64,000 nucleotides of DNA from Teleogryllus oceanicus (GCA_964035755.1 CAXIVR010000001.1:86037209-86101208), one strand, 5' to 3'. Numbered from the stretch's first letter, positions 46,503 through 57,909 are shown. The notes: generated by a model from the letters alone, not told the origin. Translations and numbers: made by a program.

Positions 46503-46745
46503 GTATTTATTTAAGCATGTATTCAAAATATCCACCACCTACAGGCAAATACATCTATAAGGGTTTCTAGGATGGTTTACTAACTCTAAGTAGTGTTTTC
46601 TATTTCACTTCTTAACCTGGAACTATGATCGTTTATGCGCATAATCTGTATTAGATTGGAGCCTCTTGTTACCCGCGATTTTTAAGAAGACCCCGAAGAA
46701 AATAATCTAGAGCTTCAAATCTGGGGAACGTGCGGACCACATTCT
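46503..46745 (-). pseudogene. Tc1/mariner-like transposase C-terminus, decayed
   Basis: Minus-strand reading gives VVRTFPRFEALDYFLRGLLK, which fits the WPxRSPDLxPLDYFLWGxLK block (second catalytic Asp region) of Tc1/mariner-type DDE transposases, here changed to FEALDYFLRG. After several stops come RNPYRCICL and VVDILNTCLNKYN, matching the usual HFEHLL-type end. Length from the block to the end (about 75 codons) fits the family. The upstream catalytic part is not recognisable. An old remnant with no activity. Confidence 0.6.
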
Positions 46746-47859
46746 GTTTGTTTTCTTTTTACAAATGTTTTGTGAAGTTCTGCAAAACGTTTCGTATTTT
46801 CAAACCAGCGACCAGCTTTCCGATTTACATTTAACCAGTGTTAAATTAGTTAAAAATATTTTTTGGAATTACGAAGTTTTCGATTAGTGACGATATGCTG
46901 ACAGCAGTGATGTGAAAGGTAAAGGGACAACTGGGACTTGTCTAAAAGAAGAATGTGTCTGAACTCAATTCCGAAATGTTGCTGTCAAACTGAGCTTACC
47001 AAATTCAAGCTAATCGCAAATTACGCATTTTTATTGTTTATTTTAAGTGTTTAAACAATATTACATTACATATTTTGTTTGACAAGCTGTTTCGAAAATA
47101 AAAATTCAAATACTGCATACGCATGTGCTGCTACTATTACTAATTTTTAATGTATATTTTTGTTCTTGGGATTACTTTGTTTTTTCGTTTTCCCACATTA
47201 GCAATGCGGTCATTTTACACTACATCATTTTAGTTGTGATATTTATTTGTCTTTATATATCGAGTATAAGTGAATTTGGAGTTGGTTATTTGCGAAAGGA
47301 TGAGATGATATCAATTGAATCTTCTTCAACCTTGTACACTGTATATTATTGCCGCTGAGATTTTTGATACGAGTATTAAAACCAGTTATCCCTGATTTTC
47401 CATGAACACTGAGCGTCATCATGAACCTTCACCGTTTCACCTTTACTGTACATTATCGGTACACGTAGGATCTTATTTTAGCTCCAGGAGCTGAAGTAAT
47501 TGTATACCGAGGAGTTGCACTATTCATGTCCCCGAAACATGAAAGTGCGCATTTATTATGATGATAATCTTGAAATAAAATGTGCGATGTCAGGGGTCCA
47601 GCTCAAAGAAGCTCAAATCCAGCTCAAAGATGAATAGGCCAGTTCGATTTCTGCCTAGCTTTAATTTTACTAAGTCATGATGTCATTACACAATATTTAA
47701 AGAACTGGAACTACTCGTACTTCCAAACGTTAGAAAACCCGATTTTTTCGTAAAAATTCTTAGTATTCGGAGTTTGTCAATTCCTACCTTTTTGAATTCA
47801 AGCTCTTAATGTTTTGAGCAACTTCCATCTTTACGGAAGACATGTGAGTGAATATTTCG
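46746..47859. other. Intergenic, no recognised feature
   Basis: Hydrophobic 77-codon frame at 47125-47358 (plus) has predicted membrane-like stretches typical of random AT-rich frames. Nothing else. Confidence 0.4.
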
Positions 47860-48082
47860 GGTATCCGTGTGGGTCAATTTTCGGCATTTTTCCCGCGAGC
47901 GGAGTGCATATTTTCGGGAGGTAGCGGTGTTCCTCTGTATCAGAAATGTGAGATCCGGCACTAACCGACATGTTGGGTTGCCGTGTTTTCTCTTCCAGAT
48001 ATTTTCCCCAGCGGAGCACCGCCACAGCCGGGGTACGTTATAAGATCCGACTCGTTTCCCGATGTGTTGTACAGTAGAGAAG

Positions 48083-48166
<84 letters not shown>

Positions 48167-48512
48167 TGTGTGAGCGTGTGAGCGTGTGTAAGGAGGGACA
48201 AAAGTGAATGAAGGAAAGATCGCGGGCATTTCATGGCCCATTTAAGTTATGGGTCAATTTAAGTGTTATTGTTAGGGTACTGCTTCGGCATTCGCCTAGC
48301 ATTGAACGGAGAAATTACAGAAAAACACAGATCAAAACAAAAACACCGATCAAAACAGTTTGCGGCAAGTATTTTTCTCCATATAGCGGCTGAATTCGAC
48401 TTCGTTATTCGAGTAGTCTCGAAAATTCGCCACCGTCGACCTAGAACCCGAGGACCTCCCGATCAGAATCCCTGCACGGATGAATATCACTGAGCCATTC
48501 CAGCCGGTCATT
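47860..48512 (-). mobile_element. tRNA-derived SINE, copy 7, with internal microsatellite
   Basis: On the plus strand: TTTTCGGGAGGTAGCGGTGT, GAGATCCGGCACTAACCGAC, TTGGGTTGCCGTGTTTTCTC, CCAGCGGAGCACCGCCACAG, a (TG)n(GA)n run, GAAAGATCGCGGGCATTTCA, GGTACTGCTTCGGCATTCGC, a small local duplication of the ACCGATCAAAAC motif, and the tRNA-like head at the high end (GACCTAGAACCCGAGGACCT, CACTGAGCCATTCC). The A and B boxes are altered. The 3' tail beyond 47900 is lost. Confidence 0.8.
48083..48163. repeat. (TG)n(GA)n compound microsatellite
   Basis: TG units at 48083-48116 followed by GA units at 48117-48163, inside SINE copy 7 at the same internal place where other copies have short TG/CA runs. Confidence 0.95.
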
Positions 48513-48549
48513 ATCCCTCAGTATACCTAGTATTTTTCAGTTGCTAAGT

Positions 48550-48795
48550 TTATAGTAATGCTTCTCGTCAGCCGCCGCGTTGTTTTGCAGGCAAAGCGCA
48601 CGCAGCGACGCGGAAGGGTGCGGGCGAGCAAAGCAACAAATTGTGGGTGCGTTGGCAAGGTCGCCGTGCCGGGAGGCGGGCCTGGGGCCTAGCGCCTGGC
48701 AGGATACGCGCTCACGCGGCCAGTCGCCAGCCAGAGGAGTCCCGGCCACCTCGCAGGTAAGCCAGCAGGCACGCATAGCGCAACATCTGCACCTT
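48550..48795 (+). promoter_or_regulatory. CpG island with a splice-donor-like site
   Basis: About 240 bp of high GC and CpG (GCACGCAGCGACGCGGAAGG, GCTCACGCGGCCAGTCGCCA). It contains CTCGCAGGTAAGCCAG at about 48751-48766, a perfect-looking 5' splice site (CAG/GTAAGC). This pattern fits a 5' non-coding first exon and promoter island. The frames across it are open only because stops are rare. No downstream exon is recognisable in this window. Confidence 0.45.
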
Positions 48796-48949
48796 CCGCA
48801 AAGAAAAAAATACTGCAATTGATGCAAAGAATTTCCAAAAATTTTATTAGGCGAGTCCACTAACCAAGACGGTTCGTAAAGTGAATGATTTTACATGTAT
48901 AATTAGAGCTATAACATAATCCGAGCTACTGGAAAACCTTGTGGTTTTT

Positions 48950-49044
48950 ATTATTTTTATTTGTATTATTGATATTATTATAGATATTATTATTATTATT
49001 ATTATAGATATTATTATTATAGATATTATTATTATTATTATAGA

Positions 49045-49077
<33 letters not shown>

Positions 49078-49085
49078 CATCATTA
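48950..49085. repeat. (ATT)n microsatellite interrupted by ATAGAT
   Basis: ATT units broken by four TATAGATATTAT interruptions, which themselves repeat at variable spacing, so the array evolved by duplication of a short block. Confidence 0.95.
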
Positions 49086-49178
49086 TTAGAAGCGGCAGCA
49101 ATCTCTTCAGTTATTGAATCACTTATAGAATGACACTTCAAAACGTACAGCTTACAGTTGTTTTACGAGTTTGTCAAT

Positions 49179-49737
49179 AGATTGATTAGTCATTCCCGGC
49201 ACGTCAGCTGCTAAGGTCATTAGTTCCATAAGTGTAATGCATTTTTCTCCTGAAGTGGCGGTGATCTCTCTAGATGGTGAGATCCGGCGAAGACCTAACT
49301 TCCGTCTAGTGGGGATTTCCCCAACAGGTATCTCTCAGCAGCGGAGCACCACCCCATTCGGGACAAGTTCAAAGCTCCCGACCGCTCTCTTGCCATGTGT
49401 GGTAGTTAAGTGCATGTAAGTGTGTGTGTGTGTGTATGTAAGAATGTGTACGTAAGGGGTGAAGATGGGGGCAAGGAAGAGGAAGGAAACATTGCGCGCG
49501 ATCCGTGGCGAGTTTGTTAGAGCACTGCTCCAGCATTCATCTGCTATTGATCGGAAAAAACACGGAAAACTACCGTTCCGACCAGGAGACCGCTAGAATT
49601 CTTCCCCAGACAGTGACTAAATCTATTCTACCAATATATAGTCGAAAATCCTACCCCCATCGGGACTCGAACCCAGGACCTCCCGGTCAGAGACACTGCA
49701 GTGACATCAGTTGAAGCTCTGAGCCACCTCTCCCGAT
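49179..49737 (-). mobile_element. tRNA-derived SINE, copy 8, complete
   Basis: Full-length copy of about 560 bp. The tail end (plus-strand left) is AGATTGATTAGTCATTCCCG and GCACGTCAGCTGCTAAGGTC. The middle has CTCTCAGCAGCGGAGCACCA, GCCATGTGTGGTAGTTAAGT, a short (TG)n, and GCGCGCGATCCGTGGCGAGT. The head gives CATCGGGACTCGAACCCAGG (perfect B box on the minus strand, GGTTCGAGTCCC) and AAGCTCTGAGCCACCTCTCC (A box). GAGTTTGTCAAT (49167-49178) and GAGTATGTTAAT (49738-49749) flank it and match at 10 of 12 positions, a likely aged target-site duplication. Confidence 0.9.
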
Positions 49738-49749
49738 GAGTATGTTAAT

Positions 49750-50535
49750 TAATGATCACCAAAATACATTTTTGATGATGATTATGCTTAGTGAGAATCT
49801 TTTTCGATGTTTGAAAGAGTAGTTTTATTAAATCATTACATTTTATTGCTGATTCATCGATAACAAATACATCCTGTGCATACTGAACCTTTTTTTATTT
49901 TTCTTTCATTTTTTGAAGTACGTTTTCAAACAAGATGTTTAGGAAATACTTTGATCATCCTAGAATTTCCTTTACATAATGCACACATGTAAAGTGACAA
50001 AACTCAAAAATTGCCTTTTTTATTTACGACAATGAATGTTTCGTGATTAGTCATTTTTTCTTGCAAAAATGTAATAAAAATCGTTCACAACAGAATCCCC
50101 ATATTAGGATGGCCGTTAAAAAATAAAAGTTAAAAAGGTTTCCCTTCACTGACCCATATATCTGTTCCGAATACAAAAATAATTATAAAAATCTCGACCG
50201 ATTTGGACAATAGCTGCAGGTTTGCTATTTCGACGAGATTTAATAAATACACGTAATAAATTGTACGTGTGAGACATTTCAATGCATAATTCTCATAAAC
50301 CATTGTTTTATTATGAAAATGTCTCTCCTGTACATTTTGAGGTCGCTGAATCAAATCGGTGAGAAAATATGGTTCCAATTTTCCGAATCCAATTTTCTTC
50401 TAAAAAGACGATTTTCCATGAACATTCATGAATATTCGCGGAAATGTTTTTCGGGATATTCTTAAAGATTTCAAATGAATGTTTAAGAGTTTATATTTGT
50501 ATACTCAAATATTTGTTTTTATTAATGTTCGTCAA
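49750..50535. other. AT-rich intergenic DNA
   Basis: No motif-bearing frame. The minus frame at 50130-50378 is not recognised. Confidence 0.4.
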
Positions 50536-50539
50536 AAAA

Positions 50540-50660
50540 GTAAAAATTATATATGAAGCCTGGGAAATAAGTACCCATGTTTTCTTGAGCTCCAGAATCC
50601 CATTCCCACCCTTATATAATATTCATGGTTCAATGGAGAATAAAATTACCAACAAAGGGA
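50540..50660 (+). repeat. Repeat family Y, copy 2
   Basis: GTTTTCTTGAGCTCCAGAAT (50579-50598) and the following CC-rich and ATTCATGG-containing DNA parallel 26067-26130. Only a short stretch is comparable. Confidence 0.4.
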
Positions 50661-50939
50661 TAGCACTAAATATGATTAACATGAAATGTTTACAAATTTT
50701 GTAAACTAGAAATGAACGTTCTTGAGTAATAGCAATCTTATTTCAATAGGCAAACGAGCTACAGATATTTTATCTAGTTGCTAACACAGTAACACATAAC
50801 CTTGGCTCTACTCCAATCACAATTAACAAAGATCGCAACAAAACGTTCGCGTAGTGAAGCTACATTAACCACGTTTAGCAAATTTTATGGGTTAAATTAA
50901 TTGATCAGTGTTAATAAATTTGCCTTTTTTATTTTCTTG

Positions 50940-51260
50940 CATATTACGAATATATACTAGAGCGAAAGTATTGTAATGCTGCAGCGAAAACTGCGATTTT
51001 TCGAAAGAAAAACTAGCATTGTGAGGCTCTGATATCGAAATAAGATTCATCTATTTTTTTCGTTACATTAAGAGTTTTGACAAAAAATCGCTGTTTTCCG
51101 GTGCACGATTAAAATAAGTTTTCTTCCGAAGGCGAGAAAGTTAAAGTGGATAAATCTTGTTCCTATATGTAGTAACTTCTTGCAACAAGTTCTGTAGTCA
51201 GAACCCATGTTTTGTGTGCCCGTATAATTGTGTGTGAAATATAGGCACTTTTTAAATAAT
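50940..51260 (+). repeat. Repeat family X, copy 3
   Basis: TATTGTAATGCTGCAGCGAA, GATTTTTCGAAAGAAAAACT, GGCTCTGATATCGAAATAAG and, later, CAGAACCCATGTTTTGTGTG match the order in copies 1 and 4. The block around CAGCCGATTTTCTCC is missing. More diverged than copy 4. Confidence 0.5.
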
Positions 51261-52435
51261 TATTAACTAAAAAACTGCTCCGATTTTTTTCTTAAAATTA
51301 TTTCCTTGTATAGAGGAAAGGACTCTTATAATAATTCCATTTTTGACGAACATTTTTTCCAAAAATGCTAAAAATTAATTTTGCAAAAGAAGAACGTTGT
51401 CATGAGTTTTTCCCTTAATGAAATCGATTATAAAATTAAGTTTTCAAGTAATGTGTAATTCATGCACTATTTTGTCATTGTTGCCGTGGTCAAATTTATG
51501 TAGATCATGTACATTTTTTTAAATGAGTATTTTTTTTGTAGTTTTTACTTGAAGTTAATTAAATTTATTTTTTCAATAAACTTTCTTTTTTTCTTTACTT
51601 TTTTGCTCGGATGCAGCAAAGGAAGTTTAACAATAGCGCCAGTTTCATTTTTTTACATTCAATTTTCGAAACTTGCAAAAGTTACAAATAACGCGAGAAA
51701 ATACGATCTGTTGTAGTACCACTAGTTATTTTGTATGCTACAATGCATTCATCGATTCGCCTTTGTATACATATGAATATAATTTTGGGACTCTTGGATA
51801 ACTTGTATAATGGCTTATTTCACATCTGCATAATAAGAAAAGGTGTTCACATACTTCACAATTTTATGCCTCTTTCCGCGATGTCAATGTCTAGTTTATT
51901 TTTACTAATTACAATCCGTATGTTGGTAATTTTATTTCAAACGTCCCGGAATAGGATCATTGTTATTAAAGGAACAATCCATTAGTGACATTTTTGAGAA
52001 CTCCAATTGAATTTAAAAAAAACTACTTTTCCTCAACCAAAAAAGCTATTATGATACACATTTTCACGTTAAAACTTCTCCGGTAAGCGAAGTATCCCAT
52101 TGACGACCTATCGATTGTTTCAACGGCACTTCGAGTACGAGAAGGAAGTCTCGTCGGAGTGTGTTGGCAGGCAAAGGAAAAGGATGTTTGGCTGTGGAAC
52201 GTTGTTGTGAGGGCGAGCGTCTGCTACAACTATTCTCAAACACATCCAGAGAAGCAAGGTGAGGCAATGCGCCGTTGTATTCGCTGGCTGTGCGTCAATA
52301 TGTGCTGACAGTGGAATATCACCTGTGGCGCTGGCAGGCTACGTTGTAGCAATACTCTTGTGAAATGTTTCACTTATGTTGTTTTACGATCTCATCTACT
52401 ACGTACCGTGCATCACTACAAAAGAGAAAGAATTG
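51261..52435. other. AT-rich intergenic DNA
   Basis: 51290-51450 may be further decayed family X sequence (TTTTTCCCTTAATGAAATC). Frames at 51507-51985 are hydrophobic and AT-driven, without motifs. A CpG-containing patch at 52080-52290 is unassigned. Confidence 0.35.
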
Positions 52436-52439
52436 TAAT

Positions 52440-53270
52440 TATGCAGTTAAAAGTGGCGTTTTCGACCATCTGGATAAATCTTGCTTCTATATGAAGTCAC
52501 TTGCTTTCTGTAAGGCGTTTTTAGAATCCACATTTTGGGGGTCCTTGATACAGAAAAATGGATTTATGACATAACGTCTGTCCATCCATCTCTGATCAAC
52601 ATTAGTGACTGAAATGTTTAGACGATTTTTGCTTTCTCGTTACGGAGTAGAGAGAAAGTTATATAATGCTGCACGAAAAAAAACCAGCGAATTTCCGGCA
52701 GAAAAAACTTATTCCGGAGTCCTGGTAAAGAAAAAGTGGACCAATACAATTGCCAAATTTAGGGGGGAAATCCTCTAGCACCTGGTGTAGCCAGAAGCCA
52801 TGTTCTGTGGGTCCTTGATAGCGATAAACGGGACGGGAAAACGTATCTTGTCTGCCCGTCTGAACAACGCTAGTGGCTAAACCGTACAGCCGATTTTCTC
52901 CAAAATCAATATTCCCCAATGGATCTGACTGATGTCGCGGCCCTACGAATTTAAAATCAATATTTTTAATTTGGGGGTGCAACCTCTGGGATAGTTTCAA
53001 ACCTTTAAAAAATGGCTCCATCGATTTTGCTTTTGCTTTTAAATATTGTGAAAGACGTTTAAGAGAATGGTGCAGATTTTCTCGGAGTCTTCCTACAACT
53101 ACAATTATGAAGATAGAGATTTTTCCCTTAATGACATCTGTTTCTTAAAGGTACATTTTGAAATAAGATCCGACTGCAACTTTTCGAAAATTTTAGTAGT
53201 TTTGGCATAATGTTGCGTGAAAATACGGCCGAGAAATTACGTCCTGTTTTAGGACTAGTTTACTTTTGGG
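52440..53270 (+). repeat. Repeat family X, copy 4, partly duplicated
   Basis: A first partial unit (52440-52650, with GTCCTTGATACAGAAAAATG and CGTCTGTCCATCCATC) is followed by a fuller unit: TTATATAATGCTGCACGAAA, CACCTGGTGTAGCCAGAAGC, GTGGGTCCTTGATAGCG, CGTCTGAACAACGCTAGTGG, CAGCCGATTTTCTCCAAAAT, GATGTCGCGGCCC, AATGGCTCCATCGATTTTGC, then TCTTCCTACAACTACAATTA and GCGTGAAAATACGGCCG. It is the clearest copy with copy 1. The two units in the same direction suggest a tandem or nested structure. Confidence 0.65.
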
Positions 53271-53749
53271 TGTACTTTACATGAATCGCTAACTGCAGAA
53301 AGGCAACTAGCCCAAAGTTTCCACTTTCATAGGAGACACATAAAACCAGTTTTATGCAATTTTTCTGCTTCCAGTTTTTTGTTATCTAATAATAAATATA
53401 CTTATTTAATCCTATGAATAGAAATAATTTATGAACGAAGGTGAAGGAGAGGGGATTGATTTTCCGATTCGGATAGGTTTCATTTTTGCAGTAAAAGGAT
53501 TTCCAAATGATTTATTGGGGTAAATTACTTTCATAAAAAATAATTTTACATAATAAATATTTCATTTTAATAAACATTCTTTGTTCAATATTTTAGAAAA
53601 ACATTTTACATTTTGAATTGTTTAAGTTCTCAGTAATATTCGTCTTCATGAGATGTCGCTGTTATGGGCCATAATGTGATTAAATGTCAAATCTGTATCT
53701 TGTCTATCTATATCTATACTATATCACTAATCTGTATCTATACTATAAG
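53271..53749. other. AT-rich intergenic DNA
   Basis: No recognised feature. A short CTGTATCT-type direct repeat lies at 53691-53735, just before the LINE copy. Confidence 0.4.
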
Positions 53750-54517
53750 ACTCGAAATCATATTCATCAGGTGACAGTATCAACAGCTCATTACAAAAAA
53801 TTCACATACAATACATGTACATTACTTTACAACACTTTGCCAGATGGCATTAAACGATTAAATTCAATAGAAAAGTTTAAATCCCAAGTGAAATCGTTTC
53901 TGCTGCATAACTGTTTCTATACAATTAGAGACTATACTGAGCATCACAAGAAAAGTAACATTTAATTTTAACAATGATACATAATGCATTATTTACCATT
54001 TGGACTGTATAAATAAGTATAAACAACCTGTAACAACTATTGTACTACAACTTCCGGGTCAATGACCCCCATCTCGATAAGGTTTTTTGTCGTTTCCCTG
54101 ATCCATTGAGCAAATGCTGAGATGGCTCCTTGTTTTGCTTCTGGACATAAATGTAACTTCATTTTCTGTGCACGTCTTCTAGAATACAGTGGGAAATACA
54201 ATTATTCAAATTATCGTTTCCATGTTGTCGCGGCAGGAAGTAATAAGAGCCTAAAATTTATTGCTTATTTATCTTTGAAACTAGATTTTATTACATGGGA
54301 GTTTTTTTTCTCCCTTTCAAAATTCAAAATTTATTGCTTATTTATCCTTGAAAATAGATTTTACTACATGGGAGTTTTTGTTGTTTTTTTCTCCCTTTCA
54401 AAATTCAAAATTTAAGTAGTATATGACTTAGTGTAGGGATCACAGAATTTTGAAAATGTGCACACAATTCACGTTTCCCATAGCACGTCATACGCAGTTT
54501 TTAACTGTTTTTTGACG
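53750..54517 (+). mobile_element. Main LINE family copy D, 3' end
   Basis: Starts within the RT-ORF end (RNHIHQVTVSTAHYKKFTYN, TCTLLYNTLPDGIKRLNS, VKSFLLHNCFYTIRDYTEHH). The open stretch runs to the natural stop at 53965. The 3' UTR follows (CCTGATCCATTGAGCAAATG, GCACGTCTTCTAGAATACAG, CATGTTGTCGCGGCAGGAAG) and ends TTTTTTGACGAAAATAAAT. Inside the 3' UTR a block of about 65 bp around TTTATTGCTTATTTATC is duplicated (54257-54315 and 54328-54410). 5' truncation and the tail are normal for LINE insertion. Confidence 0.9.
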
Positions 54518-54790
<273 letters not shown>

Positions 54791-56259
54791 TGTCTTCAGT
54801 GGGAGAGACCAATGTTTCTTGTGTTCATTTTTTTGTGTGTTTATAGGTAGTACAGAATGTATACGCTTTCTTTGAAAGCAGATTTAAAGATTTTACTGAA
54901 TTTCTAGGTCTAAAAGAGTCCAGCATTAAACCACGGATTTGCAAATTGCACTGAACACTATGCGGTGCTTCAGCTGAGAAGATCAATTCATGGTATTTTG
55001 AAAGAGTCGCCTTTCAGACAGATTTTCTGGTAGAAGTTAGATCACTTCCTACACAAAGTTTGCTGCATATCATTTACTGCACAAAGGCATCTCGGACTAG
55101 TTCCTTATATGCAGTAAACAGGAGAATTGAAAGCGTTGTTAAGAATGTGCTATCGTGCAACCGAAGTTCCTTTCTGCATTAAATAATGCATTGACTCCCC
55201 CACAAACTTCCCCGCCAATAAAAAAATTCTGAAAAGTTGGACTAGTTGCTTTCCTGCAGTTAGTGATTCACATGAAACCACAACAAATTTTGAAATGTCA
55301 CCAATACAGCTACAACTGTTTTGGATTTTATCACGGAGAGAGTAAAGTGTGCTTAAAAAATGACGCAGGTCTCATTTTCCTTCAATTCTGATTTTTCGAA
55401 AATTGTAAAACTTCGAAATATGTTCGGCGTCTTGCTACAATAACCACGACACAAATAGATATTTTTCTTAATGAAACCCGTTCTTCAAACTTTGATTTAA
55501 ATAAGGTATATATGTGTGTGTGCTATATTGTATTTTTGCTTGCATTAAAGGCTATTTAAAAAATAGTTTTTTAATGACGGCTCAAATGGTTTATTTTGTT
55601 TTCGAATAAAGCAAAGTACGCATAAAACTATGGCGCAGGCCCCAGTTTCGGTAAAATCTGCATTTTCGTTACATACAGATTTTGCAACCTACAGGTCTAA
55701 TTCTATACGTAAATAATTGGAAAGGGGTATTCAAACGCGCATCAAGTCAGAAAATGCTTTTTAGAAGTGTTTTTATACCTTTGAATAATGATATACTTAA
55801 TTAAATGCCACCTATGTTGTATTTAATTCTCAAAGATAAAATACTATGATAATTATAATATAGCAACCCATTCGTTCAAATAAGCTCAATTTTCAACTCA
55901 GTTCTGTCCAAAATGAAATTTCCTTCTTTTCCAAATAAATGTTGAAAAAGTAATGCTTTGTGAGTAATAAAATGAGGTAAAAGAGTCTTTTATGATTTCT
56001 ATTTTTATTATAACATAAAAGAAAATTAGAATTATAATACGGAAATCATTATACAGAAAAGGCTCCTCCTCGTAACACTGCACTTCATTGTTCATAACTG
56101 CAGATGCGTAGTGGCTCACAACTGTCGTAAAAATCTTTGTCTTTTAAAGAGTGTTTTATATATTCTAAGAGATCCTCCATATCCTTCGTCTTGAACTCTA
56201 TTTTGTTGTTATTTATACCACAAACGAGTCTCTATCAAGATTTACAGGAAGGGTCTGGT
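54791..56259. other. AT-rich intergenic DNA with family X scrap
   Basis: 55375-55515 holds a short family X piece (GCGTCTTGCTACAATAACCA, TTTTTCTTAATGAAACCCG). No gene recognised; the minus frame at 55898-56119 is not known. Confidence 0.4.
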
Positions 56260-56400
56260 TGATTGATTGAATGATTTTTTCGTGTTTCCCGGCGCGTCAA
56301 CTGCTTCGGTCATTAGTCCCGTTAGTGTAGTTCATGTTTTTTTCTCGGGAGATGCGCGGTGATCTTTCCCCGCTGGATGGCGAGATCCGGCGCCAGAACA
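56260..56400 (-). mobile_element. tRNA-derived SINE, copy 9, tail fragment
   Basis: On the plus strand: GGTTGATTGATTGAATGATT, CGGCGCGTCAACTGCTTCGG, TCATTAGTCCCGTTAGTGTA, GATGCGCGGTGATCTTTCCC and CTGGATGGCGAGATCCGGCG. This is the best-preserved 3' tail of the family, with three GATT units at the end. It is 5' truncated, as expected for a target-primed insertion. Confidence 0.85.
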
Positions 56401-57134
56401 AATTCAATGAAAAAGAGAGCACGGAGTTGTCCTTTGTCGCGACACATTACTTTCATGTTCAGTAGGATCTTATAACGGAAGTCGCACCACAGCGTTCAAA
56501 TAAGTTAATCTATCCTTTCACAACCATGTCACAACCATTTCGAATAGTGGTATCAGATTACAAATGATTTTTTGTCTGTGTGCAATAGTTATTTCTTCCC
56601 TACCTTTTGATAATTGGAGAGAAATGTTGAGAAAAATTAGTCTAGAATATATTTCTTTGAGAAGCTATATATTCATGGTTTTATCATCTTTTCCAAAGTG
56701 TTGGATTCCATCAAAACAAAAAAGTTGAGATGAGATTAGAAATAAATTCTGTGACGAATCCTCGCATACCATTTGTCCACGACCCTTAGGTAACTGACAA
56801 AGAAAATAACATATGATTAAAAATTCACAAGTCGCAGGACAAATATGTAATCTATACATGTCTATTTGTTGCATTAAAGAAGCTGAATATCACGAGTTCT
56901 TTATTGTATTCATTAATGAACGTGCTTCGTCTTTAACCGTGACCCTGAATAGAACGTTCCCTTAAAGCCTTGCTATTTTCTTTATTATACCAAGTATGTG
57001 GATTGCGCAACAAGTATGATATTGCTGTAAAATTTCTTTTAAGCACACGGTCATTGGAATTTTTTTTTACGTTAGTTACACAATTCGGATCTCGGCTCAC
57101 ATCAACAGCTGACAAAATGTCTTAAGCTTTGTGA
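56401..57134. other. Intergenic, no recognised feature
   Basis: The minus frame at 56933-57115 (NFTAISYLLRNPHTWYNKEN) has a composition like transposon proteins but no motif I can name. Confidence 0.35.
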
Positions 57135-57362
57135 TTTGATTTGTTCGTGTTTCCGGGCACGTCAACTCGGAGAAACCACGGGAAACTACCGATAAGAGCA
57201 GCTGACCGCTAGAATTCTCCTCCAGACGGCGACTGAATTCGACCTAGCTGAAAAGCTAGTGTCGAAAATCCTGCCGCCATCAGGACTCGAACCTACGACC
57301 TAGGACCTCTCGGTCAGAGGCGCTGCAGTGACATCAGTTGATGCACTGAGCTACCGCTCCCG
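57135..57362 (-). mobile_element. tRNA-derived SINE, copy 10, internally deleted
   Basis: The first 35 bp are the 3' tail (GATTTGATTTGTTCGTGTTT, CCGGGCACGTCAACT). They join directly to CGGAGAAACCACGGGAAACT near 57172, skipping about 330 bp of the body. The rest is a clean head: AAAAGCTAGTGTCGAAAATC, CATCAGGACTCGAACCTACG (B box), and TTGATGCACTGAGCTACCGC (A box). A short Pol III-type unit of about 230 bp with both ends, so it could be a mobile derivative. Confidence 0.85.
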
Positions 57363-57866
57363 GTCTCTTAGGCTTTGTAAAGTATGGTTCTCACATGTTA
57401 TGCGAGCATTTGTCATGCCTACATCTTCCGGTGCTTCTCTGAACTATTTTCTGCAGTCTTTAGCGGTGGTTCATAAGTTACCCTACCATGGAACAACACA
57501 CGTGGAGAAGAAATGATGGTTCAACTTTTGTACGTCTGCGTGGCCAATGCATTACGCATAGTGGTACATATGTTGTACCACCGTGCTGGAAAGAATGCTA
57601 CAGAAGCTCACGTTCTACATGTAAAGTATGTTCGAGTAGATTAGAGTCAATAAAAAATTTTCAATTTCCTCGTGTACATATTCCAAGCCAATATAATTAC
57701 CACTTCCTTGCTCTAACACATACTGATACTCGTAACAGGAAAACAATTACAAAAATTTGCCCAATATTCTAATCTTATTTTATTACTCATTCATTCTTTT
57801 TATAGTTGTGTCCTACAGTCTATGTATGGCTCTGTGCGTTTCAGTTGAAATATTACGAGTAATAAT
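57363..57866 (+). other. Unidentified Cys-rich frame, weak
   Basis: A 94-codon frame (57488-57772, plus) has CITHSGTYVVPPCWKECYRS and STCKVCSSRLESIKNFQFP. The Cys spacing is suggestive of a small zinc-binding module, but there is no match to a family that I know. It could be a transposon remnant. Confidence 0.2.
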
Positions 57867-57867
57867 A

Positions 57868-57868
57868 T

Positions 57869-57907
<39 letters not shown>

Positions 57908-57909
57908 TT
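57868..57909. repeat. (TTTA)n microsatellite
   Basis: About 10 units. It may be the tail of a lost minus-strand LINE, since the main LINE family ends in AAAT units. Confidence 0.95.

Noticed and set aside
47806..48241. Frames of 142 and 67 codons with SLSLSLSL and HTHTHTHT runs
   Set aside because: They are the (TG)n(GA)n microsatellite inside a SINE, read on the minus strand.
49660..49737. tRNA gene from the perfect GGTTCGAGTCCC box (also 27498-27570 and 57280-57360)
   Set aside because: All belong to SINE heads with the same 500-bp body; no cloverleaf acceptor or anticodon arms.
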